Shown here: positions 1 to 13,349 of the stretch, in pieces
Position numbering within the stretch: the first letter of the stretch is position 1
Layout of the letters: each line of letters starts with the position of its first letter
Program-made: the position numbers and the translations under genes
NCBI GenBank assembly: GCA_023014335.1
Contig: JAECYW010000003.1
Span: forward strand, 2,976,001 to 3,040,000
Source: Galerina marginata
Taxonomy: Eukaryota > Basidiomycota > Agaricomycetes > Agaricales > Galerinaceae
Length of the DNA: 64,000 nucleotides
Direction of reading: 5' to 3'
Notes under the pieces: generated by a model
What the model saw: the letters and a program-made list of their open reading frames with translations, nothing else
What the model was told of the DNA's origin: nothing
The model's database searches: none

Positions 1-246
1 GAAGGAAAGGAGGGATAGGGGCTATCCGGTGTAGCTGGGACGAGACAGAGAAGAGTGAAGCCCCTGAATCCAGAATCAAAGCGGTGGACGTCAACATTTT
101 TTTTGTTCTCCACGTGACATTTGATTAGCTAATAATTTCCCGATCCAATCGCCTCCTCGACAATTGAAGTGAGTAGCCGAGCCCGAGGCTTTCTTGTCCA
201 CCACACGCGTTTGCTTGGTTCATATTTCGTTTTTGCTTGCTCGGAC

Positions 247-1993
247 ATGATCCAAACAGGTCTTATTCAAAATGCGCATGGGGATTTACTGACGGACGCG
301 TCGTATGACTTTTATGGACTTCGTTTGGCAACCTGCAGTTTAGATCAACGGTGAGTTGATCACCACTTGTGTCTCCAAAGTCTCGTTCTTACGGCCATAC
401 TTTGTTTGACGTATATAGTATCAAAATCTGGCAATTAGACGAAAATAACACCTGGATTGTTGAGGACGATTGGAAGGTACCCACACACAGACTTCCTAAT
501 GCCTAACTTCAACTGAGCCATTTTCTAGGCTCACGACGCTGCAGTCTCAAAACTAAGCTGGGCCCACCCAGAATTCGGCTCAATAATAGCCTCCTCTTCA
601 TTCGACCGCACCGTAAAAATATGGGAACAAGCAGCCTCTCACTCTGACGCAGCGCAGCAATCAACCAACGTCAACGGCTCATCCCAGACCCACCCAGGTT
701 CAGGACCCCTCAACTCCCGATGGATAGAACGAGCCGTGCTCTCAGATGCCAAAGGCACAGTACGAGCAGTAGAATTTACGCCACATCACTTCGGGTTGAA
801 ACTTGCAAGTTCATTCCTCTCGTCGCCTTCAGCCATCTGATGAGGTTTTGTGCCTCAATACTCATACTGATCCCTAATAAAACAGGCAACAATATCAACA
901 GACAACATGCTCCGAATATACGAATGCGTCGAACAGCCCTCTCTCACCTCCTGGCAGCTGGTGGAGGAACTCGATGTGCAAAGCCTCGCTTCCGGCCCCT
1001 CGCCCGGCTATTTATCCAGAGCACATACCGTTGCGCTCTCGACCCCGACACAAACCCACGCAACTCTGGAAGGCACTTCCGGACAACTAACCCAGGCTCT
1101 GCAGGGCCTACAACAAAGCACGTCGACTGCAGGCCAAAGCAGATCAGGGCCTGGAAACCGCGAAGCTGACGGCGGTTGGTGCATCTCATGGTGTAAAGAC
1201 AAGTACTGGGGCGAAATCATCGCAGCTGGTAGTGGGACGAATGGTATCATCAAGGTACGAATTTTAATTACCTCCAACTTCTCTACTTTATCCCAAACCC
1301 ACTTATCCAATCTACAGATCATCCAAATAAACGCCCGCAGATCAACCACCCTCCTGACCCTCTCCTCAACCTCAAACACCGCAACCAGCACAACTTCCGG
1401 CACATCCAACCTCTCCACCTCCGGAACCGCACCCACCGACACGACGGACCCCCGTACCGCCTCCACAAGCGCGCCCACCTTCGCCATCACTTCAGTGGCA
1501 TGGGCCCCGTCGTGCGGACGCTCGTACCACCTCGTCGCTACAGGCGGCAGAGACGGGCATGTGCGGATATGGAAGGTCAAGCCCGGCTCGGAGGACATGG
1601 ATCTTGAGAATATGGTGGAGGGGGAGGGAGAAGAGGCGAAGTGGACAGCGGTATCTGTGGCTGATTTCGATCAACACAAGTAAGTTTCCCTTCATGTTTT
1701 CCAGCACTCATTTTGTTATTCATGACGCTGATTCTTAATTTTTCTTTGATAGATCGGCAGTGGGAAGAGTCGAATGGAATATTACCGGGTGAGTACACCT
1801 TCCAACTCACATCAACATTTACTAAGCAATAACTCGACTTAGCACCGTTCTCTCTTCTGCAGGAAACGACGGTCGCGTTCGTCTCTGGAAAGCCACTTCC
1901 GGGAATGTATGGAGACCAGCCGGCAGCGTAGGCGTGGAGCAGATGGACGAATCGACACAGGCAGAGAGTAAAGACGTCGATATGGATGCTTGA
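247..1993 (+). CDS. SEH1: Nucleoporin SEH1 (WD40 protein of the Nup84/Nup107 and SEA/GATOR2 complexes)
   Basis: Seven exons can be joined in frame: 247-350, 419-476, 529-804, 886-1254, 1318-1679, 1753-1788 and 1843-1993, giving 451 aa. Six WD40 blades are readable: AHGDLLTDASYDFYG with RLATCSLDQRIKIWQ, AHDAAVSKLSWAHPEFG with FDRTVKIWE, VRAVEFTPHHFG with TDNMLRIYE, GGWCISWCKDKYWGE, VAWAPSCGRSYHLVATGG with HVRIWKV, and GRVEWNITGT with GNDGRVRLWK. The six-blade architecture and these signatures are those of SEH1, which completes its open propeller with a blade from Nup85 at the nuclear pore and acts in TORC1 signalling at the vacuole. The protein is about 100 aa longer than the yeast one, because of Ser/Thr/Gln-rich insertions after blades 2 and 3 and before blade 5. 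Intron 3 (805-885) has a GC donor (GCAAGT). The ATG at 247 begins immediately before the conserved first blade. SEC13 is the nearest alternative, but the SYDFYG signature favours SEH1. Confidence 0.9.
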
Positions 1994-2481
1994 TTTGATT
2001 TTCTTTGTTCGTTTTCTTTGTATATACCGTTTATGTACTGTATGTAGAGCCCACTTGAGAATGCGTCACACGCAAATTTCCTGGGATTGGCTCTAACCAA
2101 TACCGTTCACGCGTTGTGGGAGGGGATTTGATTGAGCCTAGGACTGGCTCAAGGCCACAGGCATGTTGTGGAGCTTGAAAAACGTGCTGACTTGAGCTAC
2201 AACTTGACTTTCTTTCTTACTGCCTAGATCTGCACAGGTATTGGAAGGGTATGAGGAAATCAACCAGGTTATATCCTTCTGTTGCAGTCTTGTTGTCAAA
2301 TCGGAATAGAGGTGCATGGGTGCATGGACAGGATGAACGGTTAAACGCGAGATGTATCCAGCAAGATTCCGGGACGTGGCGTTCAGTGACTTTTGTGCAT
2401 ATCTTGGACAGTTTTCGGCATTTCAGAATCTCAGAGTTTATTTATGGCTCTGGGGACTTGATATACGAGAGGATGTTTGTA
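1994..2481. other. Short intergenic space between SEH1 and the F-box-like gene
   Basis: This is the convergent 3' space of SEH1 (+) and the F-box-like gene (-). I see no further gene; the open frames here overlap the minus-strand gene or have no family features. Confidence 0.5.
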
Positions 2482-3949
2482 TCACCAACTTCCGTTTTGT
2501 GGAAAAAGGGTATCTCGGAAAGGAAGCCCTAATGGTAAGCGCATTAGTTGGGTCAACTTACCACAGAAGTCATAAATTCACTTACCAGAAGAAAATTCGA
2601 AGACAAATTCCTTGGCGGGCCCTACCATTTTGTGTTTCAAACAACGTTCAATCCAAGTAACGAACCACCCCAATTGCCTCGGAGTAAGTTCGTCGTTGCA
2701 CCGGGTGTCGGTGTGAAAGGTGACTTTACGCAAGTGAGGAAACCTCCCCTTCGTTAGGATACCTGCCAGGTGGACATAGGAATCGAATTCGATCCCGAAA
2801 AAACCACCACCATTGACAGTGGGTGAAACATAATAGCTAGAAGAGATAATTATCCTTTCGATACGATTGGATTGTGGAATCTTATCAAGAAGGTCCGTGA
2901 TCCATACGATGGGGTCGACTACCTCAGCTCGGTCCGGCACAAAGCCTGCTCTAACGCTCAGATGGAGGATGCGCAACGAGGTGAGAAATTCGAGATTTAT
3001 ATTGTCTGGTTTTGTACGCACAACGGCGTAAGCTAAGAATAGCAGTGGTCAACAAACGACCTGGAAAATAAATCTAAATAGCAGGTGAATGAGTTGAGGG
3101 CTTACATTCAACAGCCGGGCAGAAGGAAAAATCTTCCAAGGAAGCGGAGCACACTCGAAGTAGCCGAAGAGTCTCCTCCCGTAGCTCCAACCTGCAGTTG
3201 GGGACGTTGAGCACCAATTTGCGTAACTGCGAAAGGTCCAATCCGGATTGTAAGATCTGTTTGATAGTCTCTCCGACTTCATAGTGTGCTCGGGAGAAAC
3301 TGTCAAGAAAAAGGGAATTCAAATAAATTGGCGGCGTATGGTGTTGATGCGCTATCTGTGGCTGTTCGTGCCTTGGGGGGCGCCAATGTACATTGATAGG
3401 GTCCCAAAGCGCCATGTGTTTGACGGAAGGGCAAGCATGAATCATGCCTATTGGCACGTTTTTGAAATCGACCTGGACAATTGATGGTAGCCGAAGTGAC
3501 GCCACTATTGCTTCAATGACTGAGGAGGATAAGACCTGAACACACCAGGAGTATTGATCTCTCAGTTTTAAAGAAAACCTCGTAAGTTTGCTAAGCAATA
3601 GAAGGAGTTCGATCAGGTCATGTCCGTCTTTGCTGATTTCCATTGGGATTCCGTTATCTGAGGAAAATAGAGGTGAATGGTCAAGCTGGACCGTAAAATG
3701 CGTTATATATCCAGCAAGATCCCGGGGCGAGGCGTTTAACACAGCAAGCAAGTTTTGTGCTTGGCTGGTGTTACGGTCGTGCTCACAACGTGTGTTTACA
3801 GTAGCTGAAGAGAAGATCCGACTTTGGCATGGGGAAAGAAATGAACGGGACGCGAGCGCCAAAGATCGAAGGGCGTCCATGTCTGTCGAAATCAAGTTCA
3901 AGATCTCGTCCGTGAGTTCTGGGGGAAGGCTGTCAATTATTGCTGGCAT
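2482..3949 (-). CDS. F-box-like protein, lineage-specific
   Basis: The gene starts at 3949 with an N-terminus of the type PPELTDEILNLISTDMDALR and LALASRSFLSPCQSRIF. This is the usual arrangement of the divergent F-box found in large basidiomycete families, which recruit substrates to SCF ubiquitin ligases. Exons 3949-3106, 3032-2586 and 2528-2482 join in phase and give 445 aa. The first intron (73 nt) has clear GTAAGC and TTAG ends. The second (57 nt, GTAAGT) is optional: without it the protein stops three codons into the intron at 2578. The rest has irregular leucine-rich segments (LRKLVLNVPN, LTSLRILHLS) like the loose LRR-type repeats of these proteins, but no catalytic domain is visible. 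The substrate is unknown. The frame is open throughout, so it is probably intact. Confidence 0.7.
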
Positions 3950-4564
3950 TTTCTAGCTAAAGATCGAGTAACTGGAATTTTTGGCCAGTCTGTTTATCAG
4001 GTAGTGGAAGCCTTGACCAGTGTGGTGGTGGTTGAGAACCAAATTGGCGGAGTTCAACTTCGAGGTTCTTACCTGTTTGGCAGAAAGGACGGAACCAAAT
4101 ATTCCCTGGGCTGGCCAATCTGAAAATCAATACCGATATGGGCCTCGTATACACGATTTGTGAACGTAGAAATTTACCAGCACATCACAGGAAGTGTGGA
4201 ATCGTAGGCGAGATATAGGGCGGTCAAAGCAAATATTTCCTGCGGTGAAAGACTTGACGGGGATAATATTACAAAAATATCGATTTTTCGTGACACAAAA
4301 AGTACTATTAACTATAATATACAAGGTCTCGTCGACGCGGAAATTTGGTTGTTAGAAGCTAGAAGTACAAAACCTGAGACCTAATGGCATGACAGCCCAC
4401 TGACCGAGCACAAAAGGAAAAGGGTAACAAGGCAGGCTGATTAAGGTATGCAAGGGGATCGAGATTCGAGATCCTGTGGGAGCAGTGGTATTTTTGGGGG
4501 GAATGATATCCAGGAGAAGACGGTCGATGGGATGGAGGGTATGGACGAAAAGCAGATAGTTGAT
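3950..4564. other. Intergenic, no gene seen
   Basis: The region lies between the start of the F-box-like gene and the stop of the glutamate dehydrogenase gene. It should hold the F-box gene promoter and the dehydrogenase 3' end. I see no further gene or RNA. Confidence 0.5.
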
Positions 4565-6332
<1,768 letters not shown>

Positions 6333-6419
6333 TGTCGAGTTTTTGGTATATGAGAGTAGGACGTTGAAGAGAGGAGAACTGGTTGAAAAATGGGTCCGCC
6401 ATGGCTTCTCTTTAAATCC

Positions 6420-6468
6420 TTATCGCTAGCTTGTTGTGGTTGATAGATAACAAGTTCGGCGTCTTATC
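6420..6468. promoter_or_regulatory. Cluster of GATA motifs upstream of gdhA
   Basis: Three GATAA cores (TTATC at 6420-6424, GATAA at 6446-6450, TTATC at 6464-6468) lie about 90-135 bp upstream of the gdhA start. GATA factors of the AreA/Nit2 type control nitrogen genes in fungi, so these are reasonable candidate sites. The functional link is inferred. Confidence 0.4.
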
Positions 6469-6499
6469 GGAATATAGATCATACAGTCTCCGATCGGCC

Positions 6500-7478
6500 G
6501 TCCCTGGCTCAAGAAGGATCATCGGAATTGGTTCCTTAGTCTCGAACCCCCACGGAATCCTCATTTTTCCTGATTCAACATAAGAGAAAATTTCTGACTG
6601 TCATGCAACCACGCGCACCGTTCGCCACAGGCAACAAAATGTGTTCATGCGCAGCCAGGCTGTGAACCTGTCAATGTGGCGAGTGTTCGACGCCTGAGCG
6701 ACTTTCGCAACAGCTTCAAGGCCGTCGTGAACCGTCGTCCGAAGGCGAAAATAGGGAGACTGGGCGGAAGCATTTCTCTCAAAATTCCCTTCTGTATAGG
6801 GAAATTTTCACTTGATCGTTACCCGACAACAAATATACAACGATGGAACCCCATCTACATACATACTCATAAGTACGTATACCCCATGAAAAAGCACCTC
6901 GAAAAGCCATTATTTCAGTTTGTGACGCTCACGATGATATGGGGTATAGTAGACAGGTCCTTAGGGGACCGTACTCTAAACATATTCAGTTTTGCCTTGA
7001 CGTCGCCTTTGGGCCGCTCTCCGATCCGTTATCGAGAATAGATCAGCTGGACAAGGCCCAGCTTTTAGGTACACTTCTTCGCAAAGACACAGAAGGAGAT
7101 CGACGTCCCACAGCCTTCCACATGCAAAAGTGGGCAACCTGGATATCAATCGCGGACCGGTAAGGGTAAAACCGGCGGGTTCTTCCACACCTTGAAACTC
7201 ACCGGCGAAGCTCTCCAGGGAACTGGGGGAAGGAGAGATAACTATCAAGAGAAAAATGAAGCGGCTCCGACTCCACAGAAAGCCGTGAAGGCACACTTTA
7301 GGCACACGAGTCAGCTTGAGTCAGACCATCGTGCCCGATCTCCCGAAGATGAAAAATGTCTTTGAATCCCTTCGATCGTTGGGGAAGAAACTTGTACGGT
7401 ACGATTGTCCGGTCCATTGTTCAGCATTTGGATTCTTGATTATTGATCAGCATTAGCTCCTCAGTAAAAATGGGTGAA
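6500..7478. other. Intergenic, no gene recognised
   Basis: Beyond the gdhA promoter the open frames on both strands are short and show no family features. I see no RNA gene here. Confidence 0.4.
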
Positions 7479-7593
7479 AACCTCTGCAAGTCGCGCAGAG
7501 GTTATTATAGTACAGCATATCGGACAATGGAGCCAAGAGCGCGAATTTGAATTTCGAAACTAGGCATCAACCTCTGCAAGTCGCTCAGAGGTT
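7479..7593. repeat. Pair of short hairpins at the outer edge of the left arm
   Basis: AACCTCTGC (7479-7487) pairs with GCAGAGGTT (7495-7503). A second copy (7569-7576 with 7586-7593) follows about 90 bp later inside a diverged direct repeat. A degraded related sequence (acctctgc..gtcgctcag) occurs near 55490 in the right arm. Confidence 0.55.
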
Positions 7594-8975
7594 ATCATGC
7601 TACAGCATATTCGAGGCATACAACCAGAGCTCAAGCCCTCAACGTTTGACAGCATATCAGCCTAGTAGGTCAGGAAAATAGAGGGCCAATTTCTTTTTTT
7701 TTTAAAAATGGCGTTCTCGTTACGCATTTCAATAAGCAGTTGTAGGTGTAATTGAACTAACCGTCCCATTGGCGACTTCCGAGATATATGGGCCCGAAGT
7801 CACGTCAAAGAACAAACTCCAGGAGTTACGGCACCCGACACCGACGGAGAGGGCCATACAGAAGCAAAATCGCTGGTGTATAGCATCCACCTGGAGGAGG
7901 AGAATAGACATACATGGGAATGCGCGACCCCACTTTGGACTAGCTGACGGTGACATGTCACCAGCCAGTGTCGATCATGGTAGATGCAACATAGCTGGTC
8001 CTTAACCAACTGCCGGCAGAAGATAGACCGGAGACAGATCGTCCTTGACCACTGCGATTCACAAGTTGGGCATTTCCGGGTTCACCGAAAGATATCGCAG
8101 ATAAACAAGCTCCAGTACAGAAACTATCAAGCAAAACAAGCAGCCCTGGTTAAATTTAAGTTTGGCGAGAAGTCATCCAACTTTTGGCCATCGCGGTGGA
8201 GTAAGCACAGCAAAATACAAGCGACAGCATCAAGTAGGCGGGAGTTCAAGTCAGAGGGGTGATATACATCGCAGCCCCAGGCTTCGTGGTGGTGGTTGGG
8301 AACAAGAGGAAGGCGCCGCGGCATTGCCACCTCTAAAGCAGATGATTACGTAATCGTCGGAGACCATATTGGAGCGAAGAACAATCGGCGTTGCTTTTCG
8401 CGCGACGCCGCTACCTGTTCTGGTGCTTGTGCAGTCTTGAGTAAGTACTATGCATTCAAGGTCTATGCTACCACCCACAATTTACGCCATTTGGTTCAGG
8501 TAACTTTTTTCTGATGGAACCCTGGCTTAGGACTTATTATTCAACTTGCATAGTTCTTCAGCATACTTGTTAACTTGCGATCGAGTCATTCGTTGCGCTG
8601 AAAATATCTAGCCAGGCTTCGATATGTTGCCATCAAGTTTAGATTGACCCCGATTAGATTCTCTGCTCCGCGGACAGCCTGTCATATACGGACAGCCGAG
8701 GGATAACTTTCCTGGCATATAGCACGTCTTTTCAATTGTACTTCATAGCAGACGGGCGTCCGAAACAATCGTTTATGAACGGAGGACTTTCGGTTCGCCG
8801 GTTTCAACACTCCCGAGTTCTCAACCAAGTCGGGCCACCTCTCACGGACGATAAGGAGTCAAGGACTAATAATGGTTAGCCGTGAACTCCAGTTTTTATT
8901 TAAGCGGTTTGGATGTCGTGACTGTTCACTGGAAAATTTATTCCCTCCCCATTCCAGCCAATCTCTACTTCACAG

Positions 8976-10305
8976 ATGCATAGCCACTCAAAATCGGGCA
9001 GCGCTCGCGCCTCTTATATCACAGGTTGAATTTCAACTGTCCTACAAATGTTTTAACATTCTTATTGGGATATCTCTGCGCAGAAGCGCTCTCGATGGAA
9101 CAGTTGACTCTTCCTCAAGGCCAACCAGAGGAAAGATATAGTGATTATTTTCCTACCAGGCATTTTCACTTCAAATCTAAGCTCACAATAACATTATAGG
9201 ATCGCAAGACACTTTTAGACGCAAGTCACAATCCGAATCTGATGCTTCCGGAGCTTCGCAAAGCACGGGCGTTTCCATGCCGCCAACTCCGATTCCTTCA
9301 CTAGCGCCTCTACCCACACCACGATCTCGCGTCCGCAGGCCCAAGACCCAAGAAGCAGGACCCTCAGAGAGTCAGACCTTGATAGCGTTGGGAATGTCCC
9401 CCTTCATGCCTGTCCAAGACGCGATGTTCAATCAAAACAGGCTCGTACGCAACGAGGCCATTCTCGCACAGCACGTCTCCAGGCTTCAGAATTCCTACTC
9501 TTCGTCCGAGTCAAACCACGCAAAATGGGTTCAGGATATCTACCGTATTCTGACGGACCACAATGCCGCCATTGACAAGCAAATGGCTGATCTCTTAAAC
9601 GCCCATTTCGAGACACGCGATGCTTTGAACAATCTCATTCACACATTTTCATCTCAATCTGCATCATCAAAGTCCTCAATCGATAGATTGAACGAAAGCA
9701 TCCGCAAACTTACGGTAGGAACACCCATCATGGCCTCAGGAAGCTTCTCTACGACAGCCGCCGTTCAAACAGAGGCTATACCGCAGCTCCTCCCTTCCTT
9801 GAGCAGTCTTTCTTTACCCGAAATTGCGGATAATTCCGTTCATGGAATAAAACGGAAACGCGAAGGTTCTCCTGCTGGCTCCTTCACAGGTACAACCACA
9901 AGCATTGCCGTGTCTCGTACCGAAAGTCCAGTCATCGCTCAAGAGGTATATCTCCCCCGATCTAATTATTCCTTGTCCGAAGGTACATCGCAAGATGTGA
10001 TCTATGGACCTATTAACAACGCAGGCGACCCTTTGAACTCGATGGAAATTGTGGACGAGGCCATACACAGCGCCGGTATGAGCACAAGCATGGTCCAGAC
10101 CGTCCTTCCAGCGCCCAGGAATCCCGGTTTCCTCACTGTGCGGTTCTTGAACCACGAATATGCCTCTAGGTTCATCGACCGTGTAACCTTTGGGCCTAAT
10201 CGTCAACCGTCGCGCCAGTGTTTTTTTGCAGATAGATCGCCCAATCCGAATCTCGCTGGTCTTGGAACAGCTAGAAGCTCGAAGTCAAGGATTTGGGAAA
10301 CCTGA
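8976..10305 (+). CDS. Unknown-family protein, arm-linked (left copy)
   Basis: Three exons (8976-9024, 9084-9140, 9200-10305) join in phase to 403 aa. The N-terminal exon and the first intron are matched in the right-arm copy, which supports the start. I do not recognise the family. It has no signal peptide or membrane segment. After a Ser/Pro-rich head (PPTPIPSLAPLPTPRSRVRR) comes MSPFMPVQDAMFNQNRLVRN and a heptad-like helical region (HVSRLQNS.., IYRILTDHNAAIDKQMADLL) that could be a coiled coil. A Ser/Thr-rich stretch with a basic KRKREG motif (possible nuclear signal) follows, then a conserved C-terminal block (VDEAIHSAGMSTSMVQTVL, PGFLTVRFLNHEYASRFIDR). A third, broken copy lies at 13350-14600. 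Preservation of both long frames suggests selection. Confidence 0.65.
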
Positions 10306-10430
10306 TGCCATTTGATTTGTAGGTAATTGGAACAGTTTTCGACGGCAGGAACGATGCCTAGTCTTTACATTGTAGAAGTATTTTATCCTCTAGAGCGGAG
10401 TACTCAGCTGTAGGTTGTCTCGACGACAGG

Positions 10431-10472
10431 GACTCGGACTAGGACTAGGACTCGGACTCGGACTCGGACTCG
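10431..10472. repeat. Hexanucleotide microsatellite (GACTMG)7
   Basis: Seven tandem copies of GACTCG/GACTAG directly downstream of the unknown-family gene. It is a simple repeat, and I see no match in the right arm. Confidence 0.85.
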
Positions 10473-10499
10473 TTGAAACAAATTTAATAGTAATTACAA

Positions 10500-11299
10500 C
10501 GTTACATAGTGCCTAATGCTTAACTTTTCAGTTTACTTGCGTGAATTTGGTATCTTCTCCACCCCAGGACACGGCAAAAAAATATACCGTGATACTCATC
10601 CAAAATTTACTTTGGATACGGGTGCTTCTAGAAGGACGGAGCAAAATGAAAAAATGTTCAAGTAGAGGGGCAGCAATGTTTTGAAAGTACGAAGCGTGAT
10701 ACTTGCTTAAACCACCCTGGGACGTGATAGGGAGGACGAAGACGAAGCGAATGAAGGGAATGACGATCAAATATATTTCGGGCCGCGAATTCCGGGCGTA
10801 AGCGCCTGTCCCTTGACCTCATCACCAGTCCCTGAAGGCACTTAACGACATTTGGAAATATCATATTCGATGCCAAACGGAAAAGGAAATAAGTTATGTC
10901 TTTCCCGTAGTGAATCGACAGGACATCTCCCAGGAATAATCTATGGTTCACATTTTCAAACTGTAGTCGTGCTCCTGAATGCCTTGGTGATTGATTTGAC
11001 CTAAATTCAAAGGTTGCATGATCTCTGAGGTATTGGCCGTAGAGTACGCCTTCGAATTTCGCTCGAATTTGAGACCTAAACGGAAATCGATTTATGAAAG
11101 AATTGACGCCGGATTGCTTGACAGCAGTAGACAAATGTATGCTTTAAATTTAACTTTGATATATGTAACTGTCGTTGGAGAAAGCTGCAGTTCAGACAGA
11201 TGGTATCAAGAAAATTCTGGCTGAGGAAATCTCCACATAGCCAAACAGCCAAGTGGTGGCTAACCGGTCCAAACTCCTGAACAAGCTGAGATAGAGATA
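10500..11299. other. Non-coding arm sequence
   Basis: No gene is visible. Sub-blocks (10660-10830 and around 11150-11200) match right-arm sequence at 49990-50180 and 49590-49630 in reverse orientation, so this is part of the duplicated arm. Confidence 0.5.
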
Positions 11300-11336
11300 G
11301 GGACCGCTCCGGTTATATATAACCGGTGCGGGTCCC
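11300..11336. repeat. Palindrome next to the 1.1-kb TIR element
   Basis: CCGGTTATATATAACCGG (11309-11326) is a perfect 18-bp palindrome, flanked by GGGACC (11300-11305) and GGTCCC (11331-11336), so the whole block can fold into one stem. It abuts the left target-site duplication of the element. Confidence 0.8.
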
Positions 11337-11342
11337 TGTCAG

Positions 11343-12455
11343 TATGACTGTCCGGATGCACTTTAATTCACACGACCCGCGCGGATTGATCGCGCGCGCG
11401 CCAAAGCCTGAAATCGTTGAATAGGCGCTAAACCTCTTGCCCGTTGATACATATCATAATTTCCAATCTTTGGAACAGATATTTACTTCTCTGGAAAGAG
11501 GCATCCCATGTAAGTTTGGTCAATGCATACAAATACACCCCTCAACTGCCAACTGGTCAGAGACCTATGTAAGTATCTTAATTGGCATTTTTGCCCGGTT
11601 CTACACTGTAGGAAGGTCACCCTGGTGGGGAACCTACGAATGCAACTCCGGATAGCAAATGAGCCCTGTCCAAATTTCTGCTCCCAACTGCAAAGTTGCA
11701 TTCACTTCGCAGTCAAATACTTCGTATTTATTGCAAGTTGTGTGGTTACGTGTTGAACATGGCCTCTGGTACACTGCATGCCGGGAATGCCAACATTAGC
11801 TGAGTTCTGCTGGTCCACGACCGATGCATGGCCTACGGCGCTGACGAGGGTGAAAACAAGTCGACGGCATCGTTTGACTTGATTCAACCGGCGACGGGCC
11901 ACTGCGGACCGTCGATTCCGAGGAGATCGTCTCTGGAAATTGGCCGTCAAATCGCAAAGTGAATCCAAGTTTAAAAAACGGAGCCAACAGATTGCTTATC
12001 ACATTCCGAGACTGTATAGTGAGATTCCTGGCCTACTTGTTCACGTGTACCATCCCATTCCAGGAGTTTGACCGGCCAGGGGTTTAACCATTATTGATTT
12101 TTGCGATAGTAAGACCGAAACACCCCAATTTTACTTTGGTATACTTGCTAGAACTGACCATTAGTGTACAGATGCAATTCTATGTGAGGTTAGGCCAAAA
12201 TTGCGAAATTCAAACCCCTGGAATTGAGTAGTAAATTGGCCAGACCAATTTCTTAGGCAGGACACATTGTGTGACTTTTTTGTAAGATAATCTTTGCTAG
12301 AGAGGCTAATATATACCAGAAGAACTGAAATCCATTATATCTATCAATGGGAAGAAGGTATGACACCTATCTAACGATTTCAGCCTTTGGCGCGCGGGCG
12401 ATCATCGATCAATCCGCGCGGGTCGTGTGAATTAAAGTGCATCCGGACAGTCATA
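11343..12455. mobile_element. Non-autonomous DNA element with ~85-bp TIRs
   Basis: The left end begins TATGACTGTCCGGATGCACT and the right end is its inverted copy. The match continues about 85 bp through an ACGACCCGCGCGGATTGATC segment and a GAAATCGTT segment. TGTCAG flanks both sides (11337-11342 and 12456-12461) and fits a 6-bp target duplication. No transposase frame is present in the 1,113 bp. The family is not assigned. Confidence 0.75.
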
Positions 12456-12461
12456 TGTCAG

Positions 12462-13349
12462 CGCTAATTTGATTGTTACGTAAGTGTCGGAAGCAAAATG
12501 TCGGGGGCAGTTTCGAGCGCATCGATCTCCATTAATATTCAAATAGACCTATGTGTCATGTTACAGTGGTCAGAACGTCCTCCAGCCGAGGATTGCCACC
12601 TCGGTCTCGTTTTACCAACGCCTCTCTTGCTTCAGTAGACACAACCTGGTTCAGAATTTGCGATATATAACTAGGGCGCGCATCGGTCAGTGGCCGAACA
12701 GGTGATGGATAGGAAGTCAAGGCTCAGATGCTTGACTTATTGTGTAACTCCTGCAAGATGATCGTTGCAATGCTGACTGCTATACTAACAACTACTATGT
12801 ACATATACGTAGAGCCAGCATCGCGGCCTCGACGGCGATCATATACTACTGACTCGGTGTAGACTTACCATTGACGTGAGGAAATCAAGCGAGTCACAAC
12901 AAAAGGCTCTTATGTACAGCCTCCTTCAACTCTGACTAGGATATATCGAAACACTCGGCAGCAGCAACCTAAATGAGATTCGAAGTGTGATTTCTGGCCT
13001 GCAGCCCTTTATAGGCTCTCTGGAAAGAATAGTCGTAAAAGTGCTGGTTGTTTGAAGGGATGGGTCTCCGTCCTTCGGATCGAGAAATCGCGGACCATCT
13101 ATGAGTTCAGCTCCTACTCAATGATTGGCCATCCTGACGTCAATAATTCGTCCTAGGTATCAAGGTTTTTCCTACATAAAACGGTTCCGAGATTATTAAC
13201 TGGAAACGCGTCTTCTCAGATATCCTTCGCTTTCAAGGCCGCCTTGTGACATGCAGCGATCTGTCCGCGCTCACAACCTTTCTGTCATAGGTCCATTAAT
13301 TCTATTCCCAATTCGTTAACGAGCCTCTCATCGACAAGTTGTCTGAACA
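12462..13349. other. No gene recognised
   Basis: AT-balanced sequence between the TIR element and the pseudogene, with no convincing open frame or RNA. Confidence 0.4.
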
